Positions 17,404-27,145 of a stretch of 64,000 bases of DNA are shown in pieces (the first letter of the stretch is position 1; every line of letters starts with the position of its first letter). The notes beneath the pieces were generated by a model. That model did not search any database. It was given only the letters and a program-made list of their open reading frames with translations, and was not told where the DNA came from. The stretch is taken from the NCBI GenBank assembly GCA_934162365.1, contig CAKPIK010000001.1, positions 248,001-312,000 on the forward strand, in the 5' to 3' direction. This DNA is from an uncultured Clostridia bacterium (GTDB lineage Bacteria > Bacillota > Clostridia > TANB77 > CAG-508). The position numbers and the translations under genes are program-made.

Positions 17404-20400
17404 ATGAATGCTATAATAAAAGAAATTGTAGACAATGAAAAATTTAAAGATTGCCTAGATAATATAAACAAAAAAATAAGTCCAATAAATATATTGGGCT
17501 TAACTGACGTTGCAAAAGTTCTAAGTTTAACTGTGGCAAAAGAAACCTGTAAAAGACCAATATGTTTAATAACATATAATGAAATACAGGCTAAAAAGCT
17601 TTTAGAAGATATTAAATATTTTAATTCAAAAGTAGTGTATCTTCCTAAAAAAGATATTGTAACTTACGATTATATTGCAGAAAGTAAAGACTTACCATAT
17701 GAAAGAATAGAAGCTTTAAATAGAATATATAATGGCAGTGCAGATATTGTTGTTACTACAATTGAAGCATGCATGCAAAAAATGATAAGCCCTAAAGAGT
17801 TATATTCTAATGTAATTAAGTTTGAATTTAACAAAGAATATAAATTTGAAGAAATAAAAGAAAAATTAGTTAAATTAGGTTATGAAAGAGCTGAACTTAT
17901 TGAAGGAAAAGGACAATTTAGTGTTAGAGGAGACATTATAGATATTGCAATTACAACCAATAAAGGGGTTAGGGTTGAATTTTGGGGAGATGAAATAGAT
18001 TCAATAAGATACTTTAATATTTCTTCACAAAGGTCAATAGAAGAGTTAAATGAAATAGTTATATATCCAGCACACGAATATATAGTAACAAATAACATAG
18101 AAAACATAGTGAATAATATAAGAGATAAATATATAGGTGAATATGTTCAAGAAGATATAGAATTAATAAAAGAAGGAAATTATATTTCTAAAATTGATAA
18201 ATATTTAACTTGTTTTTATAATAAAACTGCAAATGTATTAGATTATTTAAAAAGTAATGCAATAATATTTTTAGATGAAATAGGAAAAATAAAAACAAGA
18301 GCAGAGAATATTAGTAAAGATACTCAAATGTTAATTCAAACTTTAACAGAAAAAGAAAAAAGCGTTCCAGAGATTTTACAATACCTAGAAAGCTATGAAT
18401 CAGTAGAAGGAAAAATAACCAAGTATCAAAATGTATTTTTAGAAAAACAAGATATAGCTTTTAATAGACCCAATATGTATAGATTTACTTTTAAAGAGCT
18501 TAACTTTTATAAATCTTCAATTGATTTACTAGTAAATAAAACAATTGAAAGTTTATCTGACAATAAAAAAGTAATAATATTAACAGGAAATGAAGATAAT
18601 AGTAAGAAGTTAATTGCGTTATTGGGTGAAAAAGAAATACCACATAAATATGTAGAAAACTTAAATGTCCCAATTAGTAATGGAATAGTAATGGTTTCTA
18701 AAGGAACATTATCTTCTGGATTTGAATGCTTTGATAATAATTTAATTGTAATAACAAGTCAAGAATTATTTAGTACAGAAAAGAAAAAAAGAAAATCTTC
18801 TTCTGTTTTTAAACAAGCAGAAAAAGTAGTATTTGCAGACTTAGAAATAGGAGATTATGTTGTTCATAGAACTAATGGTATAGGTCAATTTATAGGAGTA
18901 AATACTATAAAAACAGGTGACGTTACAAAAGATTATATAAAAATAAAATATAAAGGTGAAGATATATTATATGTTCCAACTAATTCACTAGATAATGTTA
19001 GAAAATATATTGGTGGAGGAGAAGCAGCTCCTAAACTAAATAGATTAGGAAGCAAAGAATGGGAACACACAAAGGCAAAAGTTAAGGCTAATTTAAGAGA
19101 AGTTGCAAAAGAATTAATAGAATTATATGCAAAAAGAAAAAAGGCAAAAGGATATGCATTTTCTGCTGATTCAGCATGGCAAAAACAATTTGAAGATAGT
19201 TTTCCATATACAGAAACAGAAGATCAATTAAGATGTATTGAAGAAGTAAAAAAAGACATGGAAACATCAATGCCAATGGATAGATTGCTTTGTGGAGATG
19301 TTGGATATGGTAAAACAGAAGTTGCAATAAGAGCAGCATTTAAAGCTGTAATGGATCAAAAGCAAGTAGCTTATTTAGTCCCAACAACTGTACTTGCAAA
19401 CCAACAATATGAAACATTTAAAGAAAGAATGAAAGATTTTCCAATAAGAGTTGAATTATTAAACAGATTTAAAACTCAGAAAGAACAAAAAGAAATAGTT
19501 AAAAAACTAGAACTAGGGGAAATTGATGTTGTAATAGGAACTCACAGAATTCTAAGTAAAGATGTGATATTTAAAGATTTAGGGCTGTTAATAATTGATG
19601 AAGAGCATAGATTTGGTGTAAAAGATAAAGAAAAGATTAAAGAAATAAAAACAAATGTAGATGTTTTAACAATGACTGCAACTCCAATACCAAGAACCTT
19701 ACATATGTCTATTGTTGGAATAAGAGATATGTCTGTTATATACGAACCACCACAAAATAGAAAGCCAGTTCAAACATATGTATTAGAATATGATGAAGAG
19801 GTTATAAAAGAGGCCATAACAAAAGAATTAGAAAAAGGTGGGCAAGTATTTTATTTATTTAATAATGTTGAAAAGATAGTTGCAAAAGCAGAAAAAATTG
19901 CAGACTTGGTTCCAGAAGCAAAGGTTGAATACGCACATGGTCAAATGAGTGGTAAAGAACTAGAAGAAATAATGGAGAGATTTGTTGCTGGAGAAATCAA
20001 TGTTCTTGTATGTACTACAATATTAGAATCTGGAATAGATATACCAAATGCAAATACAATTATTGTTGAAAATGCAGATAGATTAGGCTTGGCACAATTG
20101 TATCAAATTCGTGGAAGAGTTGGAAGAAGTAATGCTCAAGCATATGCATATATAACATATAGAAAAGATAAAATGCTATCAGAAGTAGCGGATAAGAGAT
20201 TAAAAACAATAAAAGAATTTACTGAATTTGGTTCTGGATTTAAAATTGCCATGAGAGACTTAGAAATTCGTGGTGCAGGAAGTTTACTTGGAGAAATACA
20301 ACATGGACATATGGAACAAGTAGGATATGACACATATTGCAATTTACTAGATGAAGTCGTAAAAAATATGCAAGGTATAGAAGTAGAAGAAGAAAGAGAT

Positions 20401-20829
20401 ATACAAATAGACTTAAATGTTTCTTGTTATATACCAGATACATATATAGAAGTAACAGCACAAAAAATAGAGATGTATCAAAATATTGCACTAGCAAAAA
20501 CAGAAGAAGATATAGCAGATGTAATAGATGAAGCAACAGACAGATATGGAACAATGCCAAAAGAAGTTGAAAACTTAATTGAAATAGCAAGAATAAAAAT
20601 GCTATGCAAAGAGAAAAATATATTTAAAATAACACAAAGAATGAATAATATAGTATTTTACTTTGATCCTAAGTTATTTAATATGGATGTAGTAGATGCA
20701 TTAGTAAAAGAATATAAGGATAATTTAAGATTTTCAGCAGGAACAGAACCATATATAACATTAAAATTAAAGGATAATAATAGTAAAGTAATATTAGCGG
20801 AAACTAAAAAATTTTTAAGTATTGTATAA
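17404..20829 (+). CDS. mfd: Transcription-repair coupling factor
   Basis: DNA translocase that removes stalled RNA polymerase and recruits UvrA. At 1141 residues it has the full architecture: UvrB-like N-terminal domains (PYERIEALNRIY), an RNA-polymerase-interaction domain near residue 480 (IGDYVVHRTNGIGQF), a P-loop near 629 (CGDVGYGKTEVA), DEEH near 732, the TATPIPRTL motif, helicase motif VI (QIRGRVGRS), and the C-terminal TRCF domain. It is followed 12 bases later by an RNA methyltransferase gene. Confidence 0.97.
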   Translation: MNAIIKEIVDNEKFKDCLDNINKKISPINILGLTDVAKVLSLTVAKETCKRPICLITYNEIQAKKLLEDIKYFNSKVVYLPKKDIVTYDYIAESKDLPYERIEALNRIYNGSADIVVTTIEACMQKMISPKELYSNVIKFEFNKEYKFEEIKEKLVKLGYERAELIEGKGQFSVRGDIIDIAITTNKGVRVEFWGDEIDSIRYFNISSQRSIEELNEIVIYPAHEYIVTNNIENIVNNIRDKYIGEYVQEDIELIKEGNYISKIDKYLTCFYNKTANVLDYLKSNAIIFLDEIGKIKTRAENISKDTQMLIQTLTEKEKSVPEILQYLESYESVEGKITKYQNVFLEKQDIAFNRPNMYRFTFKELNFYKSSIDLLVNKTIESLSDNKKVIILTGNEDNSKKLIALLGEKEIPHKYVENLNVPISNGIVMVSKGTLSSGFECFDNNLIVITSQELFSTEKKKRKSSSVFKQAEKVVFADLEIGDYVVHRTNGIGQFIGVNTIKTGDVTKDYIKIKYKGEDILYVPTNSLDNVRKYIGGGEAAPKLNRLGSKEWEHTKAKVKANLREVAKELIELYAKRKKAKGYAFSADSAWQKQFEDSFPYTETEDQLRCIEEVKKDMETSMPMDRLLCGDVGYGKTEVAIRAAFKAVMDQKQVAYLVPTTVLANQQYETFKERMKDFPIRVELLNRFKTQKEQKEIVKKLELGEIDVVIGTHRILSKDVIFKDLGLLIIDEEHRFGVKDKEKIKEIKTNVDVLTMTATPIPRTLHMSIVGIRDMSVIYEPPQNRKPVQTYVLEYDEEVIKEAITKELEKGGQVFYLFNNVEKIVAKAEKIADLVPEAKVEYAHGQMSGKELEEIMERFVAGEINVLVCTTILESGIDIPNANTIIVENADRLGLAQLYQIRGRVGRSNAQAYAYITYRKDKMLSEVADKRLKTIKEFTEFGSGFKIAMRDLEIRGAGSLLGEIQHGHMEQVGYDTYCNLLDEVVKNMQGIEVEEERDIQIDLNVSCYIPDTYIEVTAQKIEMYQNIALAKTEEDIADVIDEATDRYGTMPKEVENLIEIARIKMLCKEKNIFKITQRMNNIVFYFDPKLFNMDVVDALVKEYKDNLRFSAGTEPYITLKLKDNNSKVILAETKKFLSIV

Positions 20830-20841
20830 GGGAGACAAGTT

Positions 20842-21633
20842 ATGCAAATTATTACAAGTAAAGATAATGAAATAATAAAAAATATTAGAAAGCTAAAAGA
20901 AAAAAAATATAGAGACTTAAGTAATTCATATATTATTGAGGGAATAAAGTTAATAAAAGAAGCAATTACAGAAAACAAACAAATAAAACAGATTGTTGTT
21001 TGTGAAGAAAATATTAATAATGGAGGAATAGACCAGAAACTTTTATATGAAATTGCTAAATATGAGTGTATATATGTTACTAAAAAAATATTTTCTTTAA
21101 TAAGTGATGTTCAAAATCCACAAGGAATAATGGCTATTATTGAAAAACAAAATTCTGAAGATAACATAGATTACAAAGAAGATGTAATTGTTGTGTTAGA
21201 TGGAATACAAGATCCAGGAAATTTAGGAACTATTTTAAGAACAATAGATAGTGTAGGGTTAAAGCAAGTTATTGTATCTAAAGAGACAGCAGATGCATAT
21301 AATCCAAAAGTTGTACGTTCTACAATGGGAGCAATATTTAGAGTAAATATAATTGAAAGTGATAATTTAATAGAAACTTTAAAAAATTTAAAAAAACATA
21401 AATATAAGGTGATGGCAACATCATTAGAAACAAATAACAATATATATGATGTAGATTATAATAAAAAGGTTATTGTTATAGGAAATGAGGCAAATGGTGT
21501 ATCACAAGAAATTCTGGATTTTGCAGATGAAAAAATAAAAATACCAATGCTTGGAAGAACAGAAAGTTTGAATGCGTCAGTTGCAACATCAATAATTCTG
21601 TATGAATATGTAAGAAGAAAAATAAAAGAATAA
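20842..21633 (+). CDS. SpoU/TrmH-family RNA 2'-O-methyltransferase
   Basis: SPOUT methyltransferase of the 23S rRNA type, 263 residues. An N-terminal L30e-like substrate domain (residues 1-95) precedes the catalytic knot with motif I (LDGIQDPGNLGTILRT), motif II (VIGNEANGVSQEI) and motif III (IPMLGRTESLNASVATSI). The target nucleotide is not identifiable. It is co-transcribed with mfd; a terminator overlaps the stop codon. Confidence 0.9.
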   Translation: MQIITSKDNEIIKNIRKLKEKKYRDLSNSYIIEGIKLIKEAITENKQIKQIVVCEENINNGGIDQKLLYEIAKYECIYVTKKIFSLISDVQNPQGIMAIIEKQNSEDNIDYKEDVIVVLDGIQDPGNLGTILRTIDSVGLKQVIVSKETADAYNPKVVRSTMGAIFRVNIIESDNLIETLKNLKKHKYKVMATSLETNNNIYDVDYNKKVIVIGNEANGVSQEILDFADEKIKIPMLGRTESLNASVATSIILYEYVRRKIKE

Positions 21634-21660
21634 AGCACTGATTTTTCAGTGCTTTATTCT
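21632..21660. terminator. Terminator between RNA methyltransferase and DUF4364 genes
   Basis: A 10 bp perfect stem (21632-21641 with 21646-21655) with a 4-base loop, between convergent genes. Confidence 0.8.
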
Positions 21661-22196
21661 TTATTTGTTAATAAATTAATTATTTTTGGATAAATATTTA
21701 TTGCATTTTCTTTCCAATTATCAGAGATTGCTTTTGCTTGTTCACGTGAACCAGCAAAGGTTGAAACTTCAAATACAGTTTTATTTTTTTCTACAATTTT
21801 ACAAGTTACATTGAAAAGATTATCATCTTCAGGCATAAACTCTGAAACAATAGAAACTTCTTCTTCGATATTGTCTAATTCACCTTTTATTGTACTATCA
21901 ATTTTTAATTTTATAATACCAGGGATTAAATCTTTTGTTAATTCTAAAGTGGATTTTCCTGCACTTGTAAGTCTATATATTGGTTCAGAATTTTCTTCTT
22001 GTCTATATTCTTCAATATATTTATTTTCTAATAAATCTAAAATAAATTGTTGAAAATAAAAATAATTCATATCTTCAATAGATAGAACAAGTTGCAATAA
22101 TTCATTATTACTAACAGGAGTATCTATCTTGTTTAAAATATATAAAATTAATACTTTGTTTTCTGCTAAAGTTTCATTGTCAGATGTTAGTTTCAT
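21654..22196 (-). CDS. DUF4364 family protein
   Basis: A 180-residue clostridial family of unknown function with a winged-helix-like N terminus (NKVLILYILNKIDTPVSNNE, then YIEEYRQ...YRLTSAGKSTLE), suggesting a DNA-binding or regulatory role. A mixed alpha-beta C-terminal domain follows. It is the last gene of the minus-strand run DUF1653-serS-engB-DUF4364. Confidence 0.85.
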   Translation of the reverse strand: MKLTSDNETLAENKVLILYILNKIDTPVSNNELLQLVLSIEDMNYFYFQQFILDLLENKYIEEYRQEENSEPIYRLTSAGKSTLELTKDLIPGIIKLKIDSTIKGELDNIEEEVSIVSEFMPEDDNLFNVTCKIVEKNKTVFEVSTFAGSREQAKAISDNWKENAINIYPKIINLLTNKE

Positions 22197-22219
22197 TGTT
22201 TGTCTCCAATCTTTTATTT

Positions 22220-22807
22220 CTATACATTTATATATTTTTCTAGTTTATCCCAAACTGACTCTGTATAAATTTTTTTCTCAGAAGAGAATGGAAGAATTAT
22301 ATCTGTTTCGTTTGCTTGTAAATTTTCTTTCAAATCTTCTACATAAGAATTAACTTTTGTAGGAGCAATTTTGTCAGCTTTATTTGCTAAAACAATATAC
22401 GGTGTGCCTATGCTTCTTATATAGTTAAACATGAGAATATCATTTTCACTTGGTTTATGACGAATATCAATTAAAAGAATAATTAAAGCAATCTTTTTTC
22501 TAGTAAATAAATATTCTTCAATAAACTTGCCAACTTGTTCTTGTTGTGCATGTGACATTTTGCTATATCCAAATCCAGGCAAATCAACAAAATAAAATTT
22601 AGAATCTATATTATAAAAATTAATTTGTCTTGTTTTTCCTGGTTGACTACTTGTCCTAGCTAAGCTTTTTCTATTTAACATAGTGTTAATAAAAGAAGAT
22701 TTTCCAACATTAGATTTACCAGCTAAAACAATTTCAGGTAAATCATTATTAGGATATTGCTTAGGACCAACAGCAGAAATTTCAAATTTAGGATTCTTTA
22801 TTATCAT
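22220..22807 (-). CDS. engB: Ribosome biogenesis GTPase EngB/YsxC
   Basis: Small essential GTPase for 50S assembly, 195 residues. It shows G1 GKSNVGKSS, G3 DLPGFGY, G4 NKAD, and the segment TSSQPGKTRQINFY. I start at the ATG at 22807 because AAAGGA (22814-22819) is correctly spaced; an in-frame TTG 15 bases upstream overlaps that site. Co-transcribed with serS. Confidence 0.94.
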   Translation of the reverse strand: MIIKNPKFEISAVGPKQYPNNDLPEIVLAGKSNVGKSSFINTMLNRKSLARTSSQPGKTRQINFYNIDSKFYFVDLPGFGYSKMSHAQQEQVGKFIEEYLFTRKKIALIILLIDIRHKPSENDILMFNYIRSIGTPYIVLANKADKIAPTKVNSYVEDLKENLQANETDIILPFSSEKKIYTESVWDKLEKYINV

Positions 22808-22829
22808 TGTATATCCTTTCAAAAATCAT

Positions 22830-24116
22830 TTATTTCTTAGGTACTAATTTTTCTGTACCACCCATGTAAGGTCTTAATACTTCTGGAATATTTACGCTTC
22901 CATCTTCATTATAATTATTTTCTAAAAATGCAATTAGCATACGAGGTGGAGCAACTACTGTGTTATTTAATGTATGTGCTAGGTAATTTCCTTTTTCACC
23001 TTTTATACGTATTCCTAATCTTCTACTTTGTGCATCTGTTAAGTTAGAACAGCTTCCAACTTCAAAGTATTTTTGTTGTCTTGGACTCCAAGCTTCTACA
23101 TCAACACTTTTTGCTTTTAAATCTGCTAAGTCTCCACTGCAACATTCTAATGTACGAACTGGAATATCCATGCTTCTAAATAATTCAACTGTGTATGACC
23201 ATAATTTGTCATACCATTTGTAGCTATCTTCTGGTTCACATACAACTATCATTTCTTGTTTTTCAAATTGATGGATTCTGTAAACACCACGTTCTTCTAT
23301 ACCATGAGCACCTTTTTCTTTTCTGAAACATGGAGAATATGATGTCATGGTATATGGCATATTTTCTTTATTTAAAATTTGACCTTTAAATTTACCTATC
23401 ATTGAATGTTCACTTGTACCAATTAAGTATAAATCTTCGCCTTCTATTTTGTACATCATAGCATCCATTTCTTCGAAGCTCATAACACCATCTACGACAT
23501 CACTTCTAATCATATATGGTGGTATACAATAAGTAAAACCTTTATTAATCATAAAATCTCTTGCATAAGATAATATCGCAGAATGTAATCTTGCAATATC
23601 GCCAACTAAATAATAAAAGCCATTTCCTGCAACACGTCTAGCTGAGTCTAAATCTAACCCACTAAAGCTTTCCATTATATCTGCATGATATGGTATTTCG
23701 TAATTTGGCACAACAGGTTCGCCGAATTTTTGTACTTCAACATTTTGGCTATCATCTTTTCCAATAGGAACAGATTCGTGCATAATGTTAGGAATTTTCA
23801 TCATTCTAGTTTTTATTTCTTCTGCATATTGCTCTTCTTTTTTCTCGTTTTCTACAAGTTCATTATTTATTTCCTGAACTTTAGCTTTAATACTCTCAGC
23901 TTCTTCTTTTTTGCCTTCTTTCATTAAGCTTCCTATTTGATTACTTAATGTTTTTCTTTCATTTCTTAGTTCATCACCATGCATCATGGCTTCTCTATTT
24001 TTTTTATCTAAATCAATTACCTCATCAACCAATACTAATTTATGGTTTTGAAATTTTTTCTTTATATTTTCCTTAACTATATCAGGATTTTCTCTTAAAA
24101 ATTTTATATCTATCAT
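22830..24116 (-). CDS. serS: Seryl-tRNA synthetase
   Basis: Class II synthetase, 428 residues. The N-terminal coiled-coil arm (about residues 30-100) reaches the long variable arm of tRNA(Ser). Motif 2 (SPCFRKEKGAHG...RIHQFEKQE) and motif 3 (NNTVVAPPRMLIAFLEN) complete the active site. It lies 9 bases downstream of the DUF1653 gene. I see no T-box leader upstream. Confidence 0.97.
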   Translation of the reverse strand: MIDIKFLRENPDIVKENIKKKFQNHKLVLVDEVIDLDKKNREAMMHGDELRNERKTLSNQIGSLMKEGKKEEAESIKAKVQEINNELVENEKKEEQYAEEIKTRMMKIPNIMHESVPIGKDDSQNVEVQKFGEPVVPNYEIPYHADIMESFSGLDLDSARRVAGNGFYYLVGDIARLHSAILSYARDFMINKGFTYCIPPYMIRSDVVDGVMSFEEMDAMMYKIEGEDLYLIGTSEHSMIGKFKGQILNKENMPYTMTSYSPCFRKEKGAHGIEERGVYRIHQFEKQEMIVVCEPEDSYKWYDKLWSYTVELFRSMDIPVRTLECCSGDLADLKAKSVDVEAWSPRQQKYFEVGSCSNLTDAQSRRLGIRIKGEKGNYLAHTLNNTVVAPPRMLIAFLENNYNEDGSVNIPEVLRPYMGGTEKLVPKK

Positions 24117-24125
24117 AATAATCTC

Positions 24126-24386
24126 CTAAACTAAATAATTTTTACTTAAATCTTCTACTAATTCAAATCTGTGCTTTTGACCAGTTATATTATCTGGTCT
24201 TTCAGGTATTTCCTCTAAAAACATTTTTAAAGGTCTAACCCAAATGTAGCAGTTATCTTCTCTAGGGTATAAAGGCTTATAAATAACAACATCTTCTTGC
24301 GATTCCGAGTCTTTACCAACATTTTCTACAAAATAATAATTTCCTTTAAAATGCCTGTAAACTTTTCCAATTTTTATACTTTCCAT
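24126..24386 (-). CDS. DUF1653 family protein
   Basis: An 86-residue protein matching the DUF1653 pattern: IGKVYRHFKGNYYFV near the start, VVIYKPLY, WVRPLKMFLE, and RFELVED near the end. The function is unknown; the fold is likely a small SH3-like barrel. A GGGGG site sits before the ATG. First gene of the serS-engB run. Confidence 0.85.
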   Translation of the reverse strand: MESIKIGKVYRHFKGNYYFVENVGKDSESQEDVVIYKPLYPREDNCYIWVRPLKMFLEEIPERPDNITGQKHRFELVEDLSKNYLV

Positions 24387-24534
24387 AATACCCCCTTAAT
24401 TATAAATATCTACATAATTTTACCATTTATTAGTACGAAAATCAATACAAATGCGGAGATAAATTGCAATTTATGTGTGGAAGAATGTAATAATTCTATT
24501 GGACGAGCATATAATAAAAAATAGGAGGAAAATT

Positions 24535-24822
24535 ATGCAAGAAGAATTTTTAAAAGAAGAAAAGAAAATGATTAGTAAAAATGATAAAGAGTTTAATACA
24601 ATATTAATTCAAAGTATAATAAATACTTATAATAGTCTCGAAGTTGCAAGAAAAAATTATGAATTTGCAGAAGATGATTTAATTGATTATTATTTATATG
24701 AAATGAAAGCAAATCAAGCAAAGCTTAATTATTTATTAAAGCAATCAAAAAGAAATGGAATAGAGCTAGATAGAATTGAAAAAATTCAAATAATGAATTT
24801 AGAGGAAAACCAAGTAAGTTAA
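24535..24822 (+). CDS. DUF2508/YaaL-like protein
   Basis: A 95-residue helical protein. The core (YEFAEDDLIDYYLYEMKAN, then KLNYLLKQSKRNGI) matches the YaaL/DUF2508 pattern, a family of unknown function often near recR or BofA genes in Bacillota. The ATG at 24535 follows AGGAGG; an upstream in-frame GTG has no ribosome site. A bofA-like gene lies 580 bases downstream. Confidence 0.75.
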   Translation: MQEEFLKEEKKMISKNDKEFNTILIQSIINTYNSLEVARKNYEFAEDDLIDYYLYEMKANQAKLNYLLKQSKRNGIELDRIEKIQIMNLEENQVS

Positions 24823-24860
24823 AAAAATGCTTTATTTGTGTTTGCATATAAAATGTAATT

Positions 24861-25127
24861 TTATATAGAAGTCATTAATAACATTACTGACAAAAATGAG
24901 AAATATATAAATACAAATAAAGCAAGACCAATAATTCCTAAGATTAAGCCTGCTTTTCCAATGTTGCTGTTTGCTTTATTAATAGATTTTTTCCCCAATA
25001 TTATAGCTAAAATACCTGTTGGAAGTGAAATATACCAAAACATTAAACATACTATAGAAATTATGCCTAATATTAATGAAACAGTACCCATAGAAAACTT
25101 GTCTTTTAACTCTTTTTTTTCGTTCAT
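24861..25127 (-). CDS. Small DUF4190-like membrane protein
   Basis: An 88-residue protein with two membrane helices. The pattern GTVSLILGIISIV...GILAIILGKKSI...GKAGLILGIIGLAL is that of DUF4190/DUF4352-associated small membrane proteins. Role unknown. AGGAGGT precedes the ATG. The 273 bases between this gene and the next (25128-25400) are very AT-rich, and I see no gene there. Confidence 0.75.
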   Translation of the reverse strand: MNEKKELKDKFSMGTVSLILGIISIVCLMFWYISLPTGILAIILGKKSINKANSNIGKAGLILGIIGLALFVFIYFSFLSVMLLMTSI

Positions 25128-25400
25128 ATTTAATTACCTCCTTAAATTTAGTTTTGTTATGAATTTTATATTGTCTAAATTATTTAATTGTATTGTACCT
25201 TCCTAAAATATTATTTTTTATTTTAATAAAATATTTAAGAACATCTTATTTGTTTATTATTTAAATTTTATCATATAAGGATTTTAAATACAATGAATTA
25301 TTTTAATGTTTTAAATATTGTTTAGATATTTGTTAATGAATATTTGTCATAAACAATAAATACAATTAATATTATTAAAAAAGGACAGGTGGTATATATT

Positions 25401-25667
25401 ATGAATTTTGAATTTAATAATATTATTGCATATATAGCTTGTATTTTTTTCTTGTTTATTTTTGGAAAGATTTTTATAATTCCAATAAAAACTATACTGA
25501 AATTAATACTTAATTCAATTTTAGGTGGGATTATTATATATATAATTAATTTAGTTGGAAATGTATTTAATTTTCATATTGGATTAAATATTTTAACTGC
25601 TATATTTGTAGGAATACTGGGAATACCAGGAGCAATAATTTTAATAATATTTAAAATCTTTTTATGA
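25401..25667 (+). CDS. BofA-like pro-sigma-K processing inhibitor family protein
   Basis: An 88-residue integral membrane protein. The pattern SILGGIIIYIINLVG...NFHIGLNILTAIFVGILGIPG matches SigmaK-factor processing regulatory protein BofA, which in Bacillus holds back the SpoIVFB protease in the forespore outer membrane. The ATG at 25401 follows AGGTGG. Whether it acts in sporulation here is inferred only from the family. Confidence 0.8.
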   Translation: MNFEFNNIIAYIACIFFLFIFGKIFIIPIKTILKLILNSILGGIIIYIINLVGNVFNFHIGLNILTAIFVGILGIPGAIILIIFKIFL

Positions 25668-25694
25668 TTTTTATAAATAATGAAATGAATAATG

Positions 25695-25723
25695 TTGAAA
25701 AAAGGCAAAAAATATAGTATAAT
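25695..25723 (+). promoter_or_regulatory. Promoter of the PIN-PhoH gene
   Basis: TTGAAA (25695-25700) and TATAAT (25718-25723) with a 17-base spacer. The expected RNA start falls in the palindrome that begins at 25727. Confidence 0.7.
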
Positions 25724-25726
25724 TGC

Positions 25727-25768
25727 AACGTAAACAGTTTACGTTAAGAACAGTAATACTGTTCTTAA
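25727..25768. promoter_or_regulatory. Two abutting perfect palindromes at the start of the PIN-PhoH transcript
   Basis: The first palindrome has 9 bp arms around one base (25727-25745). The second has 12 bp arms around one base (25744-25768). They overlap by two bases and directly follow the -10 box. Position over the transcription start suggests an operator for a dimeric repressor, or two hairpins in the mRNA leader. A short AAAAGCTTTT palindrome follows at 25767-25776. No known operator is recognised. Confidence 0.6.
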
Positions 25769-25804
25769 AAGCTTTTACGAAAATATTTTATAGGAGGAAT
25801 ATTT

Positions 25805-27139
25805 ATGTCCAAAATCTTTGTACTACGCACATCTGCACTTCTGTCCTCGCGGGAGAGTACGCTAAGATTTGGTGATGACAATATAATTGTTGTCCCATTA
25901 GCTGTAGTGGATGAACTGCGAAGCATGAACCATGAGTCAACAGAAAGAAGTCGGATTGCTAAAGCAATATTGGAATACCTTAATTCTTTTCCTACTTCTG
26001 AACTTATGAAAGAAAGCGGTGTTACTCAGAAAAATGGAAGTGTTTTGATGGTTACCCAAAATTTCAATGATATTAAAGTTGAGATTGAAGGTTTAACTGT
26101 TCCAGAGCGAAGAACACTGCAAACGTGTAAAGGGATGGAGAAAAAACATTTTGGAATGGAAGTTATTTTGGTAACTAACAATCTAAGTTTACAGCTTAAA
26201 GCCAAAACACTTGGAATCAAAGCTGAGAGCTTTAAAGATGAAACATTTCCAATGTTGTCAGAGCAATATACTGGCAGACAAAAGGTTGATGTTTCCGACA
26301 ATGCAATTGATTTGTTCTATAAAGAAGGGTTTATAAATAAAGAATCTGTTTTTAACCATGAATCGGTAGATTTTGTTGAGAATAAGTTTTTTGTTTTAGA
26401 TTCTGGGAATAAATCTGCACTCGGAATGTTTAAGAATGGAAAGATTGTTAAGCTAAATCACCAAGAAGAATTTCCGTATGGAGTGACTCCCAAGAATGTC
26501 GGACAAAGGTTCATGTTGGAAGCATTACAAGACGATTGCCCATTGGTTGTGATTAAAGGTAGTGCTGGTACAGGAAAAACATTTTGCGCATTGGCTGCGG
26601 GTCTTGAGGAAACCGAAAGAGGTGATAAGTATTCAAGAATACTTGTTACAAGGTCTGTTACAGCAACAGAACAATATGGATTTTTGCCAGGAGATATTGA
26701 GGAAAAACTTTCACCATATCTTGCTGGCATAAAGGATAATCTATCTGTATTGATAAACGGTAACAGAAGAAAAGGCAAAAAGCCAAATGACCCCTATGAG
26801 GATGGATACTATTTCTTTGAAAGGGGAATAGTTCAAATTCAAGCGATTGGTTTTTTAAGGGGACGGTCTATTGTTGATACGTATTTCATCATCGATGAAA
26901 CACAGAACATTGAACCCGATACTATTAAATCAATTGTTACCAGAGCTGGTGAGGGTTCAAAATTTATCTTCTTAGGAGACCCAACTCAGATTGATAATCC
27001 AAACCTTACTGAAAGGTATAATGGGTTGGTTTATCTTTCTGAAAAAATGAAGGGAAATCCATTGTGTGCACAGATATCTTTGGAGGATGATGAGTCTGTA
27101 AGAAGTAAACTTGCACGTGACGCAGCAAAAATTTTGTAA
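25805..27139 (+). CDS. PIN domain-PhoH ATPase fusion (YlaK type)
   Basis: A 444-residue protein. The N-terminal PIN-like nuclease domain (FVLRTSALLSS, VVPLAVVDELRSM, LVTNNLSLQLKAKTLG) is joined to a PhoH-type RecA ATPase with P-loop VIKGSAGTGKTFCAL near residue 255 and Walker B FIIDETQN. The family is thought to be an RNA helicase/nuclease. Composition is unlike its neighbours: the 60 bases from 25801 contain 27 G/C, and it uses CTG, CTC, CGG and CGC codons that are rare elsewhere, suggesting transfer. AGGAGG precedes the ATG. This is not the short PhoH normally found next to ybeY. Confidence 0.88.
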   Translation: MSKIFVLRTSALLSSRESTLRFGDDNIIVVPLAVVDELRSMNHESTERSRIAKAILEYLNSFPTSELMKESGVTQKNGSVLMVTQNFNDIKVEIEGLTVPERRTLQTCKGMEKKHFGMEVILVTNNLSLQLKAKTLGIKAESFKDETFPMLSEQYTGRQKVDVSDNAIDLFYKEGFINKESVFNHESVDFVENKFFVLDSGNKSALGMFKNGKIVKLNHQEEFPYGVTPKNVGQRFMLEALQDDCPLVVIKGSAGTGKTFCALAAGLEETERGDKYSRILVTRSVTATEQYGFLPGDIEEKLSPYLAGIKDNLSVLINGNRRKGKKPNDPYEDGYYFFERGIVQIQAIGFLRGRSIVDTYFIIDETQNIEPDTIKSIVTRAGEGSKFIFLGDPTQIDNPNLTERYNGLVYLSEKMKGNPLCAQISLEDDESVRSKLARDAAKIL

Positions 27140-27145
27140 AAGCAG

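Noticed and set aside
23685..23927. Frame opposite serS rich in Phe and Leu
   Set aside because: It mirrors the Lys/Glu-rich coiled arm of serS and has no start signal.
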